A program made the position numbers and the translations under genes. Below, in pieces: positions 32,857-42,539 of a stretch of DNA of 64,000 bases; positions within the stretch are counted from its first letter, which is position 1, and each line of letters opens with the position of its first letter. The stretch is taken from positions 281,209 to 345,208 of the forward strand of contig CACRXP010000091.1 of assembly GCA_902702965.1 (NCBI GenBank). The letters are read 5' to 3'. The notes under the pieces were generated by a model. It had not been told where the DNA came from, did no database searches, and was given only the letters and a program-made list of their open reading frames with translations. The DNA comes from Spirometra erinaceieuropaei (lineage: Eukaryota > Platyhelminthes > Cestoda > Diphyllobothriidea > Diphyllobothriidae).

Positions 32857-33627
32857 CGCACGGACACCAAAATTTGGCGAGCGCTTCCGTATGTCAAGAA
32901 CGTTTCGGAAGCTGTAGGCCGCCTTCTCGCACCACTTGGGGTTGGAGTTGCACACAGGCCGGAGGCAACCATCAGGCGTCAGTTGATGAAACCAAAAGAC
33001 CCACTGCCACGGCAAGAAACGTCTGGAGTCGTTTATCGGACCTGGTGCAGTTGCGGACAAAGCAACTACGCGGGAAAAACCGGAAGACAACTCCAAACGC
33101 GAATGGCCGAACACGCTGCAGCGGTGTGGAGAAATGACGTCAGCTCTCAAGTTGCGGCTCATTCGACGGGTTCAGGCCACACATTCAATTTTGACAAGGC
33201 CGAAATTCTCGCAAGAGGTGACAACCGCGTGAGCCGGGAGCTGCTTGAGTCATGGTTCACTGGCCCCCAGTCTATTAACAAGTGCAATGATCTTCCCATT
33301 CAATACACCGTGCGGAGACTTCGTCTAGGCGGCGTAATTGGCCACGCGGGGATCGCACTGGTGAACACTCTTCCCAACACCCGGGTCAGCGCGGCAGATG
33401 GTCGAGCAATCATCACACCAACAGCCAACGCACGTGATGAAATTGCAGCTATTAACGACGTGAATGTCAGAATGGTATTGCCGACAAAGACAAGGGAGAC
33501 TGGAATGGCCATTTCTGGCTTATTAGCCGTCGTCAGCCAGCCATACCCAAGCCCGAAGTGTGGAACGTGTGGACGTGAATGTCGTCCATCAAACAGTGAT
33601 CACACCACGTGCGACGATCTCGGATGA
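32836..33627 (+). pseudogene. Penelope-like GIY-YIG endonuclease domain, RT missing
   Basis: The frame opens directly after a stop at 32,833 and runs 263 codons without a proper start; the first Met is at 32,983. The segment LPYVKNVSEAVGRLLAPLGV then VAHRPEATIRRQL is the conserved linker between RT and endonuclease in Penelope-like proteins. GVVYRTWCSCGQSNYAGKTG is the GIY-YIG core, with GVVY for GIY and YAG for YIG, and a Cys pair inserted as in this family. RMAEH, HTFNFDKAEIL and RELLESWF follow, with Arg and Glu at the expected catalytic places. The last 50 or so codons come from an antisense SINE fragment. No RT domain precedes it, so it is not a functional element. Confidence 0.85.
33465..33565 (-). 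mobile_element. SINE fragment fused into the endonuclease frame
   Basis: On the minus strand this is the middle of the tRNA-derived SINE found at 34,690-34,985: GGGTATGGCTGGCTGACGAC, then AGCCAGAAATGGCCATTCCA and CTTGTCTTTGTCGGCAATAC. On the plus strand it is translated as LPTKTRETGMAISGLLAVVS within the endonuclease reading frame. Confidence 0.7.
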
Positions 33628-33817
33628 AGGGAGGAGCCGTGAATGTTCATAGGTATGCGGTAGCATGTCTACTGCATTCTGTAAATACTGCAGCCGCATG
33701 TGCATGAAGCACGCTTATCTGTTTATGTCTCGGATGATGGATTCGAGTAGGAATCCGAAACGTCAGGCTAATAAAGCTCTTGTCCCGGCGATCGTATCTT
33801 CTTCTTGGGGATTGGGA
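33627..33817 (+). repeat. Right inverted arm (pseudo-LTR)
   Basis: Reverse complement of the left arm. It begins AAGGGAGGAGCCGTGAA immediately after the stop of the endonuclease frame and ends TCTTCTTCTTGG next to the right target-site duplication. It carries AATAAA at 33,770-33,775, a possible polyadenylation signal (ATAAAGC context). Confidence 0.85.
33722..33772 (+). ncRNA. Hammerhead-ribozyme-like motif, right arm
   Basis: The sequence reads TTTATGTCT, CGGATGA (core CTGATGA with T4 changed to G), one extra T, a perfect 6-bp stem II GGATTC / GAATCC around GAGTAG, GAAA, CGTC and AGGCTAA. With the left-arm version, stem I would be TTATGCCT against AGGCTAA. Each arm has a different core change and the consensus of the two restores CTGATGA, so an ancestral ribozyme is likely even if neither copy cleaves now. 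Confidence 0.5.
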
Positions 33818-33829
33818 GTGTTCGTACAG
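33818..33829 (+). repeat. Target-site duplication, right copy
   Basis: Exact repeat of GGGATTGGGAGT at 32,622-32,633. Confidence 0.75.
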
Positions 33830-34479
33830 GCAGTATATACAATGGGAAGTGCTGGTGAAAAAAACCATCACCTCGGACCCTAATGTTAATGCTCATACGA
33901 ACACGAAAGCAGTTCCCGTAGACTGAACGGTAGATGAAGTCAACCGATACCATTACCGTTATGCGTTTCACAGCTTTTACTTCTTTGCGTCGAGCGGTGT
34001 TGCAGCAAATACACATCGTTCTTGTTCACCGGTTAATGACATTCGGCAAGTGTGGTAGCGAGGAAATGTTAATTGAAATTTCGAAATGCGTTTTAGTTTC
34101 ACGAAGGTTTACGTAAGTTTGGCATCAGAATTAACCTTCACACAAAGGAATTCTACAACAGATCAGTTACCGAGGGATGCGGACTTTGAATGAACTCCCT
34201 TTCAACCGCATACAAATGCCGCACTCTGTAAAAAATGACTATGGAAGTAGCATGAAATTTTCTCATTGCTGGTCGATGCCTTGAAAAGTCAACTGTATTG
34301 CATGGAAAAGCAGGCATAAAAGTATTCATTTTTCTACTAGCCCGTATAAAATTACGTTTCCTTCCAATGTCCTACTGGAAAGAAGGACAGAGTTCGGTTT
34401 TAAAAAAATTCGTAATTATAAGGCGCTTTTATATCGGGAAATACCCGTTCATAGAATATCATGCCTGTGCATTTACTAA
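33830..34479. repeat. Diverged copy of the anonymous repeat seen at 40.1-40.5 kb
   Basis: Blocks such as CGAAATGCGTTTTAGTTTC, TGTAAAAAATGACTA, TTTCTCATTG and CATGCCTGTGCATTTA align in order with 40,110-40,510 and 60,640-61,030. It is noncoding and old. Confidence 0.4.
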
Positions 34480-34650
34480 TGACTGGTTGACGACGGCTAA
34501 GAAGCCAGAAATGGCCATTGCAGTCTGCCTGGTCTTTGTCGGTAATGCCATTCGCCTATACATGCGTCGCTGTGCGGCTGCTGGATGGGCTCGAGAGAGA
34601 GCCCGTAAGGCACAACGGAACGAGTAAGTTCCGTCTGAACGATCGGTGAG
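34480..34650 (+). mobile_element. tRNA-derived SINE, 3' part
   Basis: It starts near GACTGGTTGACGACGGCTAA and runs through AGCCAGAAATGGCCATT, TGGTCTTTGTCGGTAATGCC and GGGCTCGAGAGAGAGCCCGT to AACGATCGGTGAG. It lacks the tRNA-like head. GGGCTCGAGAGAGAGCCC is a short hairpin conserved among copies. Confidence 0.7.
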
Positions 34651-34689
34651 CGCCACGTACCATTGTATATTCCCGATCGAAAACCGACT

Positions 34690-34985
34690 GGGCAAGGGGC
34701 TCGCGACCCAGTGGTTAGAGGCGTGGACTTCTAACTAAGAGGTCGCGAGTTCGAGCCTCAGGTGTTCCGCACTTCGAGATTGGGTATGAGTGTCTGACGC
34801 CGGCTAATTAGCCAGAAATGGCCATTCCCATTCAATTATTTTTATTTCCAGTCTCCCTTGTCTTTGTCGGTAATGCCATTCTGCCTATATCATGCGTCGC
34901 TGTCCGGCTGCTGGTTGGGCTCGAGAGAGAGCCCGTAAGGCACAACGGAGCGAGTGAGTTACGTATGAAAGATCGGTGTGCGCCA
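34690..34985 (+). mobile_element. tRNA-derived SINE, near full length
   Basis: The head contains an A-box-like CGACCCAGTGG at 34,704-34,714 and a B-box-like GAGTTCGAGCC at 34,747-34,757. Between them lies an anticodon-arm-like GGACTTCTAACT that resembles an Arg (TCT) tRNA. The SINE-specific body follows: GATTGGGTATGAGTG, AGCCAGAAATGGCCATTCC, CTTGTCTTTGTCGGTAATGC and GGGCTCGAGAGAGAGCCC. It ends at about GATCGGTGTGCGCC. A 20-odd-base insertion (TTCAATTATTTTTATTTCC) interrupts the body. It is the best SINE copy in the window. Confidence 0.75.
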
Positions 34986-34994
34986 CCTACAAAG

Positions 34995-35530
34995 GTTTAC
35001 AATGGGACTGAAATCCACTGGTTAATTTCATGAACCCCTTATCATCTCCTCTTTATACTCCAGAGGTTTATATGGGTTTTCGTACATCAAAGGTATGTGG
35101 TTTGTGGGCTCTAAGCACCGAGTGCAGGTGTAAGCGGAGGTCAAGTCCAAAACCATTCCAGAACTGAAAAAAAGTTTCGAAAATCGGATAACACCCCTCG
35201 TTGGAGTATAAAATTTAAAAAAACGTAATTGTTTACTGAATGAGGATAGGAATGAATGTTTTCATGCATGTTTCCCATGAGATATAATTCAGTTGGCAAA
35301 GGCATTGAAACTCAATGAGGAAAAGTCGTGCTTTTAAAGTAGGCATTTTCAGCGATTGTCTATTTTTTATGCATTCGAAGGGAAGTTCGTTCGAATGTCA
35401 AGATTCCAACGGTAATTGAATTACTATATTATTGTGCTTCATGGTGCGTGATTTTACAGCCATGCCTGAGTAGTCTGTTGGAAATGAAAATGCATTACGG
35501 ATTTTCGGTTAACATGTCAGACATTAGCAC
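34995..35530. repeat. Region X, copy in block I
   Basis: It matches 23,580-24,090 and, apart from the LTR insertion, 55,550-57,065. It marks the left end of the 20.5-kb repeated unit. In the other copies X is preceded by the family C 5' flank; here it is preceded by the SINE. Confidence 0.8.
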
Positions 35531-36130
35531 AGAAATTGTATATCTGATTGACAGTACTAAGAATGGCACTGGTACCGTTATCTGATGAACTACTGATAGC
35601 GGGACTAATGATTAAGACTAACATTGTAAGTAGCAACGACGTAAGTACGCAAATAATACGCCTACGTGAATGACATGTTTAAGTACTGGGGTAGATCAGG
35701 CCTGCTGTTAGTAGTGGGAACGCAGATGTTACTTCCACTGTTAAAATGGCTGCATTGAAAGGGCCTGCGCAAGCGCTGCGGTTGTTAGACAATTCAATCT
35801 TTTCCAAGTACTACTGGTTCTCTAAAACGGACTATGCTAGTCCCCACACGAAAGCATATGTTTGCTGCATAAACCAGGGAAAAAATAGGGTTTATGTACC
35901 TGACTAACAATCGAGGTACTGCGGCAAGAGACTAGACTACATATGATGAAGCAATCCCTCCGTTACCAATTTTCGTATAGGAAGGCACTACAGATAGTAC
36001 GAGCGCAACTGGTTTAAGGAAGGAAACTGCGGATCCTGCTGCTGATGTTGCTATCCCAACGCAAGTACGATGTAGACTCTGGGGACTGCCAAGTCTACCA
36101 CCCAAGTCGCCCATCTGTCTATAAAAGTCT
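35531..36130. repeat. Triplet-biased noncoding DNA, duplicated
   Basis: Nearly the same sequence is at 57,070-57,690. ACT, AGT and TAC triplets are enriched without a clean array. No gene is recognised. The duplicate copy has a short (GGCACT)-type expansion near 57,117-57,140 that is shorter here. Confidence 0.6.
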
Positions 36131-37200
36131 GTCTAGTACAACTTAGGTCAGTATAGGTCAGTATATTTTAAGAGTAATAGGCAATGCCTTTGAAAACCCT
36201 ATTGTAAACGGTACATGCAATATCTCACTATAAATAAACATGGTACTGAAATTTTGTCAGTAATATACACATTTAACAGAATATTTTCCGAAAAAATGTA
36301 GAACCAAAACTTGTGAACATTCAGTTGTAGTTGATTTCAGTAAAATGTTATGACAGTCATCCGCATTAGCGGTATGAGTATGCAAGGCGTTGGTTTAGCA
36401 CCACAGAGCTGTTCTGTTCAGACAAGCGATAGTGTCCAAGCAAACATGCATCGAGCCTTTGCTTGAACGTCTCCGTGGTATCCGCCATTATTACGTCCTC
36501 GGGAAGCCCGTTCCAGGCACCGACGACTCGCTGTGAAAAACAGTATTTGCGAACGTCCAGGCGGCATTGGGATCCTCTAAGTTTTAGAGAGTTCCCACGC
36601 AGGTTTGTTGTTGTGGCCAGGGTGAAGAAATCGTCGGGGTTTAGGGCTCATTCCCGGTTCCTCAATATCCGATAGGCCTGTATGAGATCTCCTCGAACCT
36701 GCCTGTACTCAAGAGGAAAAAGTTTAAGTTCCCTAAGTCGGCAGTCGTAAGGTAAAGTCCTGAGGCCTTTTACAATTTTTGTTGCTCTCCTCTGAACTCT
36801 TTCTAGCAACTTATTGTCTTTTTTTAGCCACGGGCGCCACGCTTGGATTCCATATTCCAGATGCGAGCGAATGAACGCTCCGTATAATTTTCCAAATAAC
36901 TCTTTGTCTATGTCCACAAAAGATCGTTTAATGGTAAAGAGAACACTAGTTGCTCTTTTGGACGCCCTAAGACACTGAGATGAAGGCTTAAGGGTCGACA
37001 GAATGTTAACCCCAAGATCTTTTTGTTCTGTTACATTTGAAAGGCACCTTCCACCAAGTTGGTAATGGTGATCCTCTCCGTCAGATCTTCCAGTCGTTTT
37101 GAGTCGCAGAGCGACGCACTTCTCTAGGTTAAACTTTAGCAGCCATTTGTCAGACCATTCGCATAGGCGATTCAGTCCTTCTTGCAGGGCCCGTTCATCA
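36131..37200 (-). pseudogene. B-related CR1-like RT, 5'-truncated, one in-frame stop
   Basis: From 37,223 down to 36,648 the frame reads LNRLCEWSDKWLLKFNLEKC, QKDLGVNILSTLKP, HLEYGIQAWRPWL, LERVQRRATKIVKGLRTLPY and LIQAYRILRNRE, then a TGA. The same frame then continues open as ALNPDDFFTL, NLRGNSLKLRGSQCRLDVRK, CFSQRVVGAWNGLPEDV and FKQRLDACL, to a stop at 36,366. So one stop interrupts an otherwise intact RT C-terminus. The 3' stem-loop at 36,176-36,203 is shared with family B. The duplicate locus near 57,700 lacks the whole piece. Confidence 0.8.
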
Positions 37201-38690
37201 TGATTAGTATAAGTCACGAACATTTCCGCCTAGGTAGGGAGGTTGAGTCGATCGATGGCATGTTCCTGCAGTGAACGCAATAGAGTACGCACTGTCTGCT
37301 AATTGCGCGCATGCAGCTAGCGGCGACCGCAACCCCCCGGGTCTTGGTTCTCACATTCGCAAAGTTTCTACAGTAACGTGTGCGGTGGCATCAAAAGGCC
37401 TAGGTAGGTGGTGTCTAAATGGAGGCACCCACTCAAGGGTCTGCCTACCTGGCCCAGCGTGACCTCCAAGTGTTCGTAATGTTGTGACAGCTGTTTCGAC
37501 AGCCTCACTCGGTGTCTTGTGCCGGCAGGCTTCCGTCCCCCCCCCCCTTCCGCCGACAGATTAGTCATCATGGTCACAGTTTCATGCTAAACAAAGCACT
37601 CGAGTTTTTGGACTGGCTTGAACATATGACTATGTGAGGGCGGTGGTAGACGGCGCCACCTCAGCCGGCTTCAGTCAAAACATGACCGCCGGCCCACTAT
37701 CGATTCCTTTAATCTCCCCCAGCTTAGCTTCCTTAGTGTATGGGAAAATGTATTCACGAACTCTGTGTGTGTTCTTGTCAGAGTGACATGAGGGGACGCA
37801 TGCATGGACAAGCTTACACGGGCGGCAAGACAAGCTTACACGAGATGCAATAACCCCCAGTAGGCAATGATGGGATGGCGTTCTAGTCATATTTCGGCAC
37901 ATCGGAATTCTCCTTACACCTAAACGCACTTTGCACGCCGAGAAGTCTCTAACCGGCTCACGAGGTGAACTGTCAAGCCAGCGTGCGATCTTCCCGAATG
38001 TGAACCCGGTAACTACAAAATAAATTGAGCTCGGGTATGTGTACTGCAATTGACAAACAGATGCCCTCCGTCGGCGCCTAACTTCTGTAGTAAATTTGAA
38101 ACCAAACTCAAGAAATTCATTCAAACCGCACACGCGCGGGAGAGATGACAGAGCACCAAAAAGTGCAGTCGGTAGACAGTTTGAATACGGCGAAGTATAT
38201 CTTGGTATTTGGAAAAAAGGTGTAGTTTTCGTGAAGATCGTCGTCAGTGTCATATGAGCGAAGCAAAAATTATTAACGTTATTTAGTAGACTGCATCTAT
38301 TTTTAAGCAGAATACAGGAAACCTCAACATCAGATCTGAAAACCGGTTTGTAACTATCGAAAGCTTGGCACACGACTAGTTTCAATTTCGTAGTGTGGTT
38401 GGTATGGGAGCAAAGAGAAGGTGGTTAGTAGATTTTTTAAACTTCAGAAGGATAGTTTCATGAACTTGGAGTTGAAATCGATGGAGTCTGAATACCAACA
38501 TTCATTGGCCGTGTTTTGCTATCATTGTGACTTCTACTGAGGGATGTTGAAGAGAACTATTACTTCGAAGAGTAATAAGGTACTGAAAAGCCGTCTGGTA
38601 ATAGTACTACCGCCAATGAGGCCGCCTATACGAAATCATCTCCTAGCAGTGCACGCGTCAATGGTTGTATAAATACGGTCTTCAGTATTA
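37201..38690. repeat. Region Y, copy in block I
   Basis: Anonymous sequence nearly identical to 57,705-59,200, including a poly-C run (37,538-37,550). It is GC-richer than its surroundings. No transposon protein or RNA gene is recognised. It holds the unidentified frame at 37,675-38,385. Confidence 0.6.
37675..38385 (-). CDS. Unidentified open frame (236 codons) in region Y
   Basis: An uninterrupted frame from Met, with a basic patch RRRRRASVCQL and several Cys-containing segments (KVRLGVRRIPMCRNMTR, CRPCKLVHACVPSCHSD). I do not recognise it. Its duplicate (58,896-58,264, 210 codons) differs at scattered codons and loses the last part after an indel near 58,283. With only two copies of a recent duplication, an open frame is weak evidence of coding. 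It could be a chance frame in GC-richer DNA. Confidence 0.2.
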   Translation of the reverse strand: MKLVVCQAFDSYKPVFRSDVEVSCILLKNRCSLLNNVNNFCFAHMTLTTIFTKTTPFFQIPRYTSPYSNCLPTALFGALSSLPRVCGLNEFLEFGFKFTTEVRRRRRASVCQLQYTYPSSIYFVVTGFTFGKIARWLDSSPREPVRDFSACKVRLGVRRIPMCRNMTRTPSHHCLLGVIASRVSLSCRPCKLVHACVPSCHSDKNTHRVREYIFPYTKEAKLGEIKGIDSGPAVMF

Positions 38691-39715
38691 GAGTATGGGA
38701 AAGGCCTCTGCAAGCTGAATCTTATTGGCGGTCAAAGCATAAATATGTCTGGGGTTTTTAAGGATCGGGAGGTATAGTCGTCCAAGAGTGTAAATCTTTC
38801 GGAGCACTGCGCCCTGATAGTCTGCAAAGCACGTAGAACGACCGGATTTATCCTCGCAAAATTCATAACCAGCGGTATTGGAATACGCCTTTATGAAATA
38901 TACGATCGACCTGGCCTGGAATAGTGTTCGTTTTTATTTATCCTTATGCGTGATGCTGAGCGAAAGAAAATTGAATTCGACCAATATTTTTTTACCAATA
39001 GAGTTTAACCCCTGAAGGCCGACATCTGCTTTACCAGAAACATGGCCGGCTTACAAGACATGATCCTTTGTGGTTTCGTAGATTACAAAAGGAGATTATT
39101 TTTACTATGTAAAGTGTTATATAATCGTACCGTTAACCCACTCACTACTTTAATACATGTTGTCGACACTCGAAGTGATAGTCACCGCTAGGTTTCTTAT
39201 TTCGTCCCTTTGCACGCGGCGCTAGATATCAGCGATTCCTGTCTGTAAATGCAGTTGCTATTTGACATAGACTGACCGGGAAATGTGAAAACTGTGCACA
39301 ATTACCCTTTATCTAAGAGAAGAATTATGCATTTTTTACACTCAGAAAGCCCTCAAATTATTGTTGCGGAATCCACCGATGGGGTATGCCGTAACGACGG
39401 CGTTTGTGGTCTCCAATCTCTATGGCCGGTCTCATCAGGGACAGTTTCTTTAGCCAACGCTTCTGGTTGAATCGGTCCCAATTTAGTAAAAAGAAATGGC
39501 AACTGATAATATCCGATACAGTGTTACCTCTCCCCTCCTTGACTGTCGACATTTTATTGTCAAAAGGGTTTTTCCTACTGAATCATCTAAACTCTAAAAA
39601 CTACCATTAACCGAATTTTTATCCCCTTTTTGATATGAGTTTGTGTTAACTGATGGCCGGATTTATGTCTAACGCTTCCCTGGCGGTGCTTGTAAACTGG
39701 CATTGAATACAATTC
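38690..39715 (+). pseudogene. Family D RT C-terminal half, strongly decayed (block I)
   Basis: In shifting frames the sequence follows D from the GHAINVP...KDLG segment onward. It shows NLSEHCALIVC-like, TTGFIL, RPGLE then stop, VNPLTTLIH, VKTVHNYPLSKRRIMHFLHS and AESTDGVCRNDGVCGL. The D 3' UTR follows, including CTTGTAAACTGGCATTGAAT, and ends near 39,715. Many stops are present. The same decayed copy is at 59,205-60,240, so the decay predates the duplication. Confidence 0.8.
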
Positions 39716-40929
39716 GTATGATTATGGGTAATGTCTCTGCCAGTAATATAATTGTTAGTAGAACGACAGCAATATAGTTTGGGATACAGCCACTACAAGC
39801 AACCGAGCAGTCCCTTTATGAAATACGGCAGTCGACAAAAATGGTAAATATTACCTCTGCAGTAAATGCTGGTAGGAAATTTACTAGTACGTTCGGGTTT
39901 GCTACTGCTACAGAAAATGGTGTTAGCTGTCATGCAAGCCAAAACGACTAATTGTAATATGAATATGAACACCCTTTCGGATGCTGGGTCTTCAACTGCA
40001 GAAGATAACTGTCAATAATAAACGTAGTACCGGTACAACTACGGCAACCGATTTCGCAGGGCGCTGTGTCTAGTAGTAAGATAAGTAGACTAACTCATGA
40101 AATCTCAACGAAAAATCCTAAATGCGTTTTCGTTTCGAATGGATTAATTAAGGAAGGTTGCAAAACAAATCGTTTTGACGCGTTATTGCGTAATGATTCA
40201 GTTAACTGCGGACACCGGCATTCAAACGAACTTCTTTCGGGCTGCATACGAAAACTAAACTTGGGAAAAAATGACTAATTAAGAAGCAGGCATTTTTCTC
40301 ATGGATTATAAATGCCCTTAGAAATCTGTTATAAGTCATGGAAAACATGCGTCGGAGTGGCGATCGTTTTGCTCATTCTATGAAGAAGGACGTGTTCTTC
40401 GAATGTCATAGTCGAAGGAAGGGTATAATTCGGTTTTAAAAAAGTTTTTAATAGCAAGATTTTTAAAAGCGTGAAATGGCCGTTTATTGGACGTCATGTC
40501 TTTGTATTTAGGGAAAGGTCTTCCAATGTTAACAATATGGCTCAAGTTCACTGCTGAATTTTGTGAATCCCATGTGGTCTACTTTTAATACCGTAGGCAA
40601 ATAAATGGCTTCCCGCACGCGAGATTGTATACAGCTTGTAGTTTGGAAACTCTGAGTACCAGTGCAACGGTAGGCGGGAATCAATGCTATTCGTGAAACT
40701 GGAAAAGTATTTTAACACCGAAGTATACTCTTCCTTCGAGTACGAAATTGGAAAAAGACGTCAGTTTCTATCGAGTGAGCAGGAGAATGCATATGGTTTA
40801 TGCAAGTTTTGTAGGAAATGTAAGTGAATTTCTAAGGGCATCGAAAATCAATGAAAAAATGTATGCTTTTTAAGTAGGCATTGTTCTAAGAAGTAAAGTT
40901 TTATATACGTTATATTATATATTTATGTA
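39716..40929. repeat. Triplet-biased DNA and anonymous repeat, duplicated
   Basis: Positions 39,716-40,080 have the ACT/AGT bias. 40,080-40,900 is the anonymous repeat related to 28,440-29,220 and 34,050-34,460. The whole stretch is duplicated at 60,241-61,440. A 70-codon frame at 40,066-40,278 is conserved in the duplicate but not recognised. Confidence 0.5.
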
Positions 40930-41182
40930 TATTATTTTTATTGAGGGGATTTTTTCTCCTGTAAAATTAATCCAACCATTTTTAAATTTATTGTATGGAG
41001 TTTTTTTCACCCCTCGCTAGTCATTTATCTCAATAGACTACTTATCCAGAAACTATGAATTGCATTTTACAAAGATTCTGTCTACCTCGTCTGAAATTCG
41101 GATGTAAATTTATTTTTACTTGCTTTGATGGGACCCCGACGGGTCTTTGATAAAAAAAGATTATTATTATTATTATTATTAT
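40930..41182 (+). repeat. Family A repeat, copy 5 (5'-truncated, (ATT)n tail)
   Basis: Only the 3' domain is present: GGGGATTTTTTCTCCTG, TTTTTTTCACCCCTCG and TGGGACCCCGACGGGTCTTT. It is followed by TTATTATTA repeats at 41,161-41,182. No monomer is present. A third tail unit for family A. Confidence 0.75.
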
Positions 41183-41771
41183 ATACAACGGGAAAGACGT
41201 TCGTCCGAAAGCAGGCATCCTCAGGTAATTGAATTACTATGGAATTATTCTGCATGATGATTAAGTTTATAACCCTACGTAATGAATGGTTCCGAAGGGA
41301 AAACATATTCTGGAATGTCGGCGGACACTTCGGAAGGTAGCTCACCTTCGGTAAATCGGGCGTTAAACCTACTATTACAGGTAGTACGACGACTACCGTC
41401 AGTGAAGCAAGAACTGTTTCAGATGTTATGAGGCGTATCTCTCTCAGGAAAAGTAAGGAAGGTGAATGGACCTACCCCTATTGAATTACATGGAACTACA
41501 CTAATACAAGTAGGGAAATACGCAATTAGTATCTGGAGGGTACCTAAGCCCAAACGGCTAAGTGGACTCTTGCATCTAATTCTGCCGTACGTAATTGTGT
41601 TACCCCCACCTATGGAAAAACTGCAATACCTATGTCTACTACTTTTTATATAAAACCTGCATCTATCACTAATGCTAGGAGAACGTCGACGGGTACAGAA
41701 TCTGCTTCAATGACTGGTGCTTATGCTTCCGCCTCTAGTACAACCGCTACTATGAAGGCCATGGGTATCAA

Positions 41772-41815
<44 letters not shown>

Positions 41816-42496
41816 TTAATGGTACGGACGCAATTATTTCCTGCACTCCCGCAATAACTGTCAACGCAACTGGTATTGTAACCATGCCCTCTACTACCGG
41901 TATAAAAACTGGGACGCGTAGAACTGCGGCAACTGTTAGTACCAATCAAAATTGCATTCATGACATCGTGAGTGAAGTACATCGGCACACATACCACGTG
42001 CAACAGTAAGTAGGTGACAGGAAGTGTCGGTACCGCTTGCATCTGTAGGCCTACCTGATTGGCAGGAAGTGCACAGTCTACGGTAAGTAATAAAACTGCA
42101 AATTACTACAAAAGATACTGCCCAAGCGACTATTACTGACAAGAGATTTACAACTAGTACTACTGTTGGTATCGGTACTAGTCATTGTGACAAGCCGTAC
42201 TACGGCTGCTGGTAAAACATCTGAAATAGTAAGGTAAGGAAAACAGAAACCAGTACATAGACGACAGTCACTACTATTACTAATGCGGCCGCCCACCAAA
42301 CTGCCAATACTAGTACGGCTAATGACGGATGTGGTGGCAGTATGAAAACTATCCGAGGTAGAAATACTGCTACCCAATTCTGCCATGACCGCAATTAGGC
42401 CGACTCAGTAATGTCAGCGGTGATTCCACTGTCTTATGAAACGGCTAGAAACACAACTACTGCTACTGTTACTACTACTAGCACTACTAATACTCT

Positions 42497-42539
<43 letters not shown>

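Larger units (their letters stand above)
32634..33817 (+). mobile_element. 5'-truncated Penelope-like element with inverted terminal arms
   Basis: The element is bounded by a 12-bp direct repeat. It has a 38-bp extension (32,634-32,671), a left arm (32,672-32,856) and a coding segment with a GIY-YIG endonuclease (32,836-33,627). The right arm (33,627-33,817) is the reverse complement of the left. The RT that normally precedes the GIY-YIG domain is missing, so the coding part starts exactly at the inverted arm. Inverted or tandem pseudo-LTRs, a terminal extension of about 40 bp and hammerhead motifs in the arms are known traits of Penelope-like elements. Confidence 0.85.
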
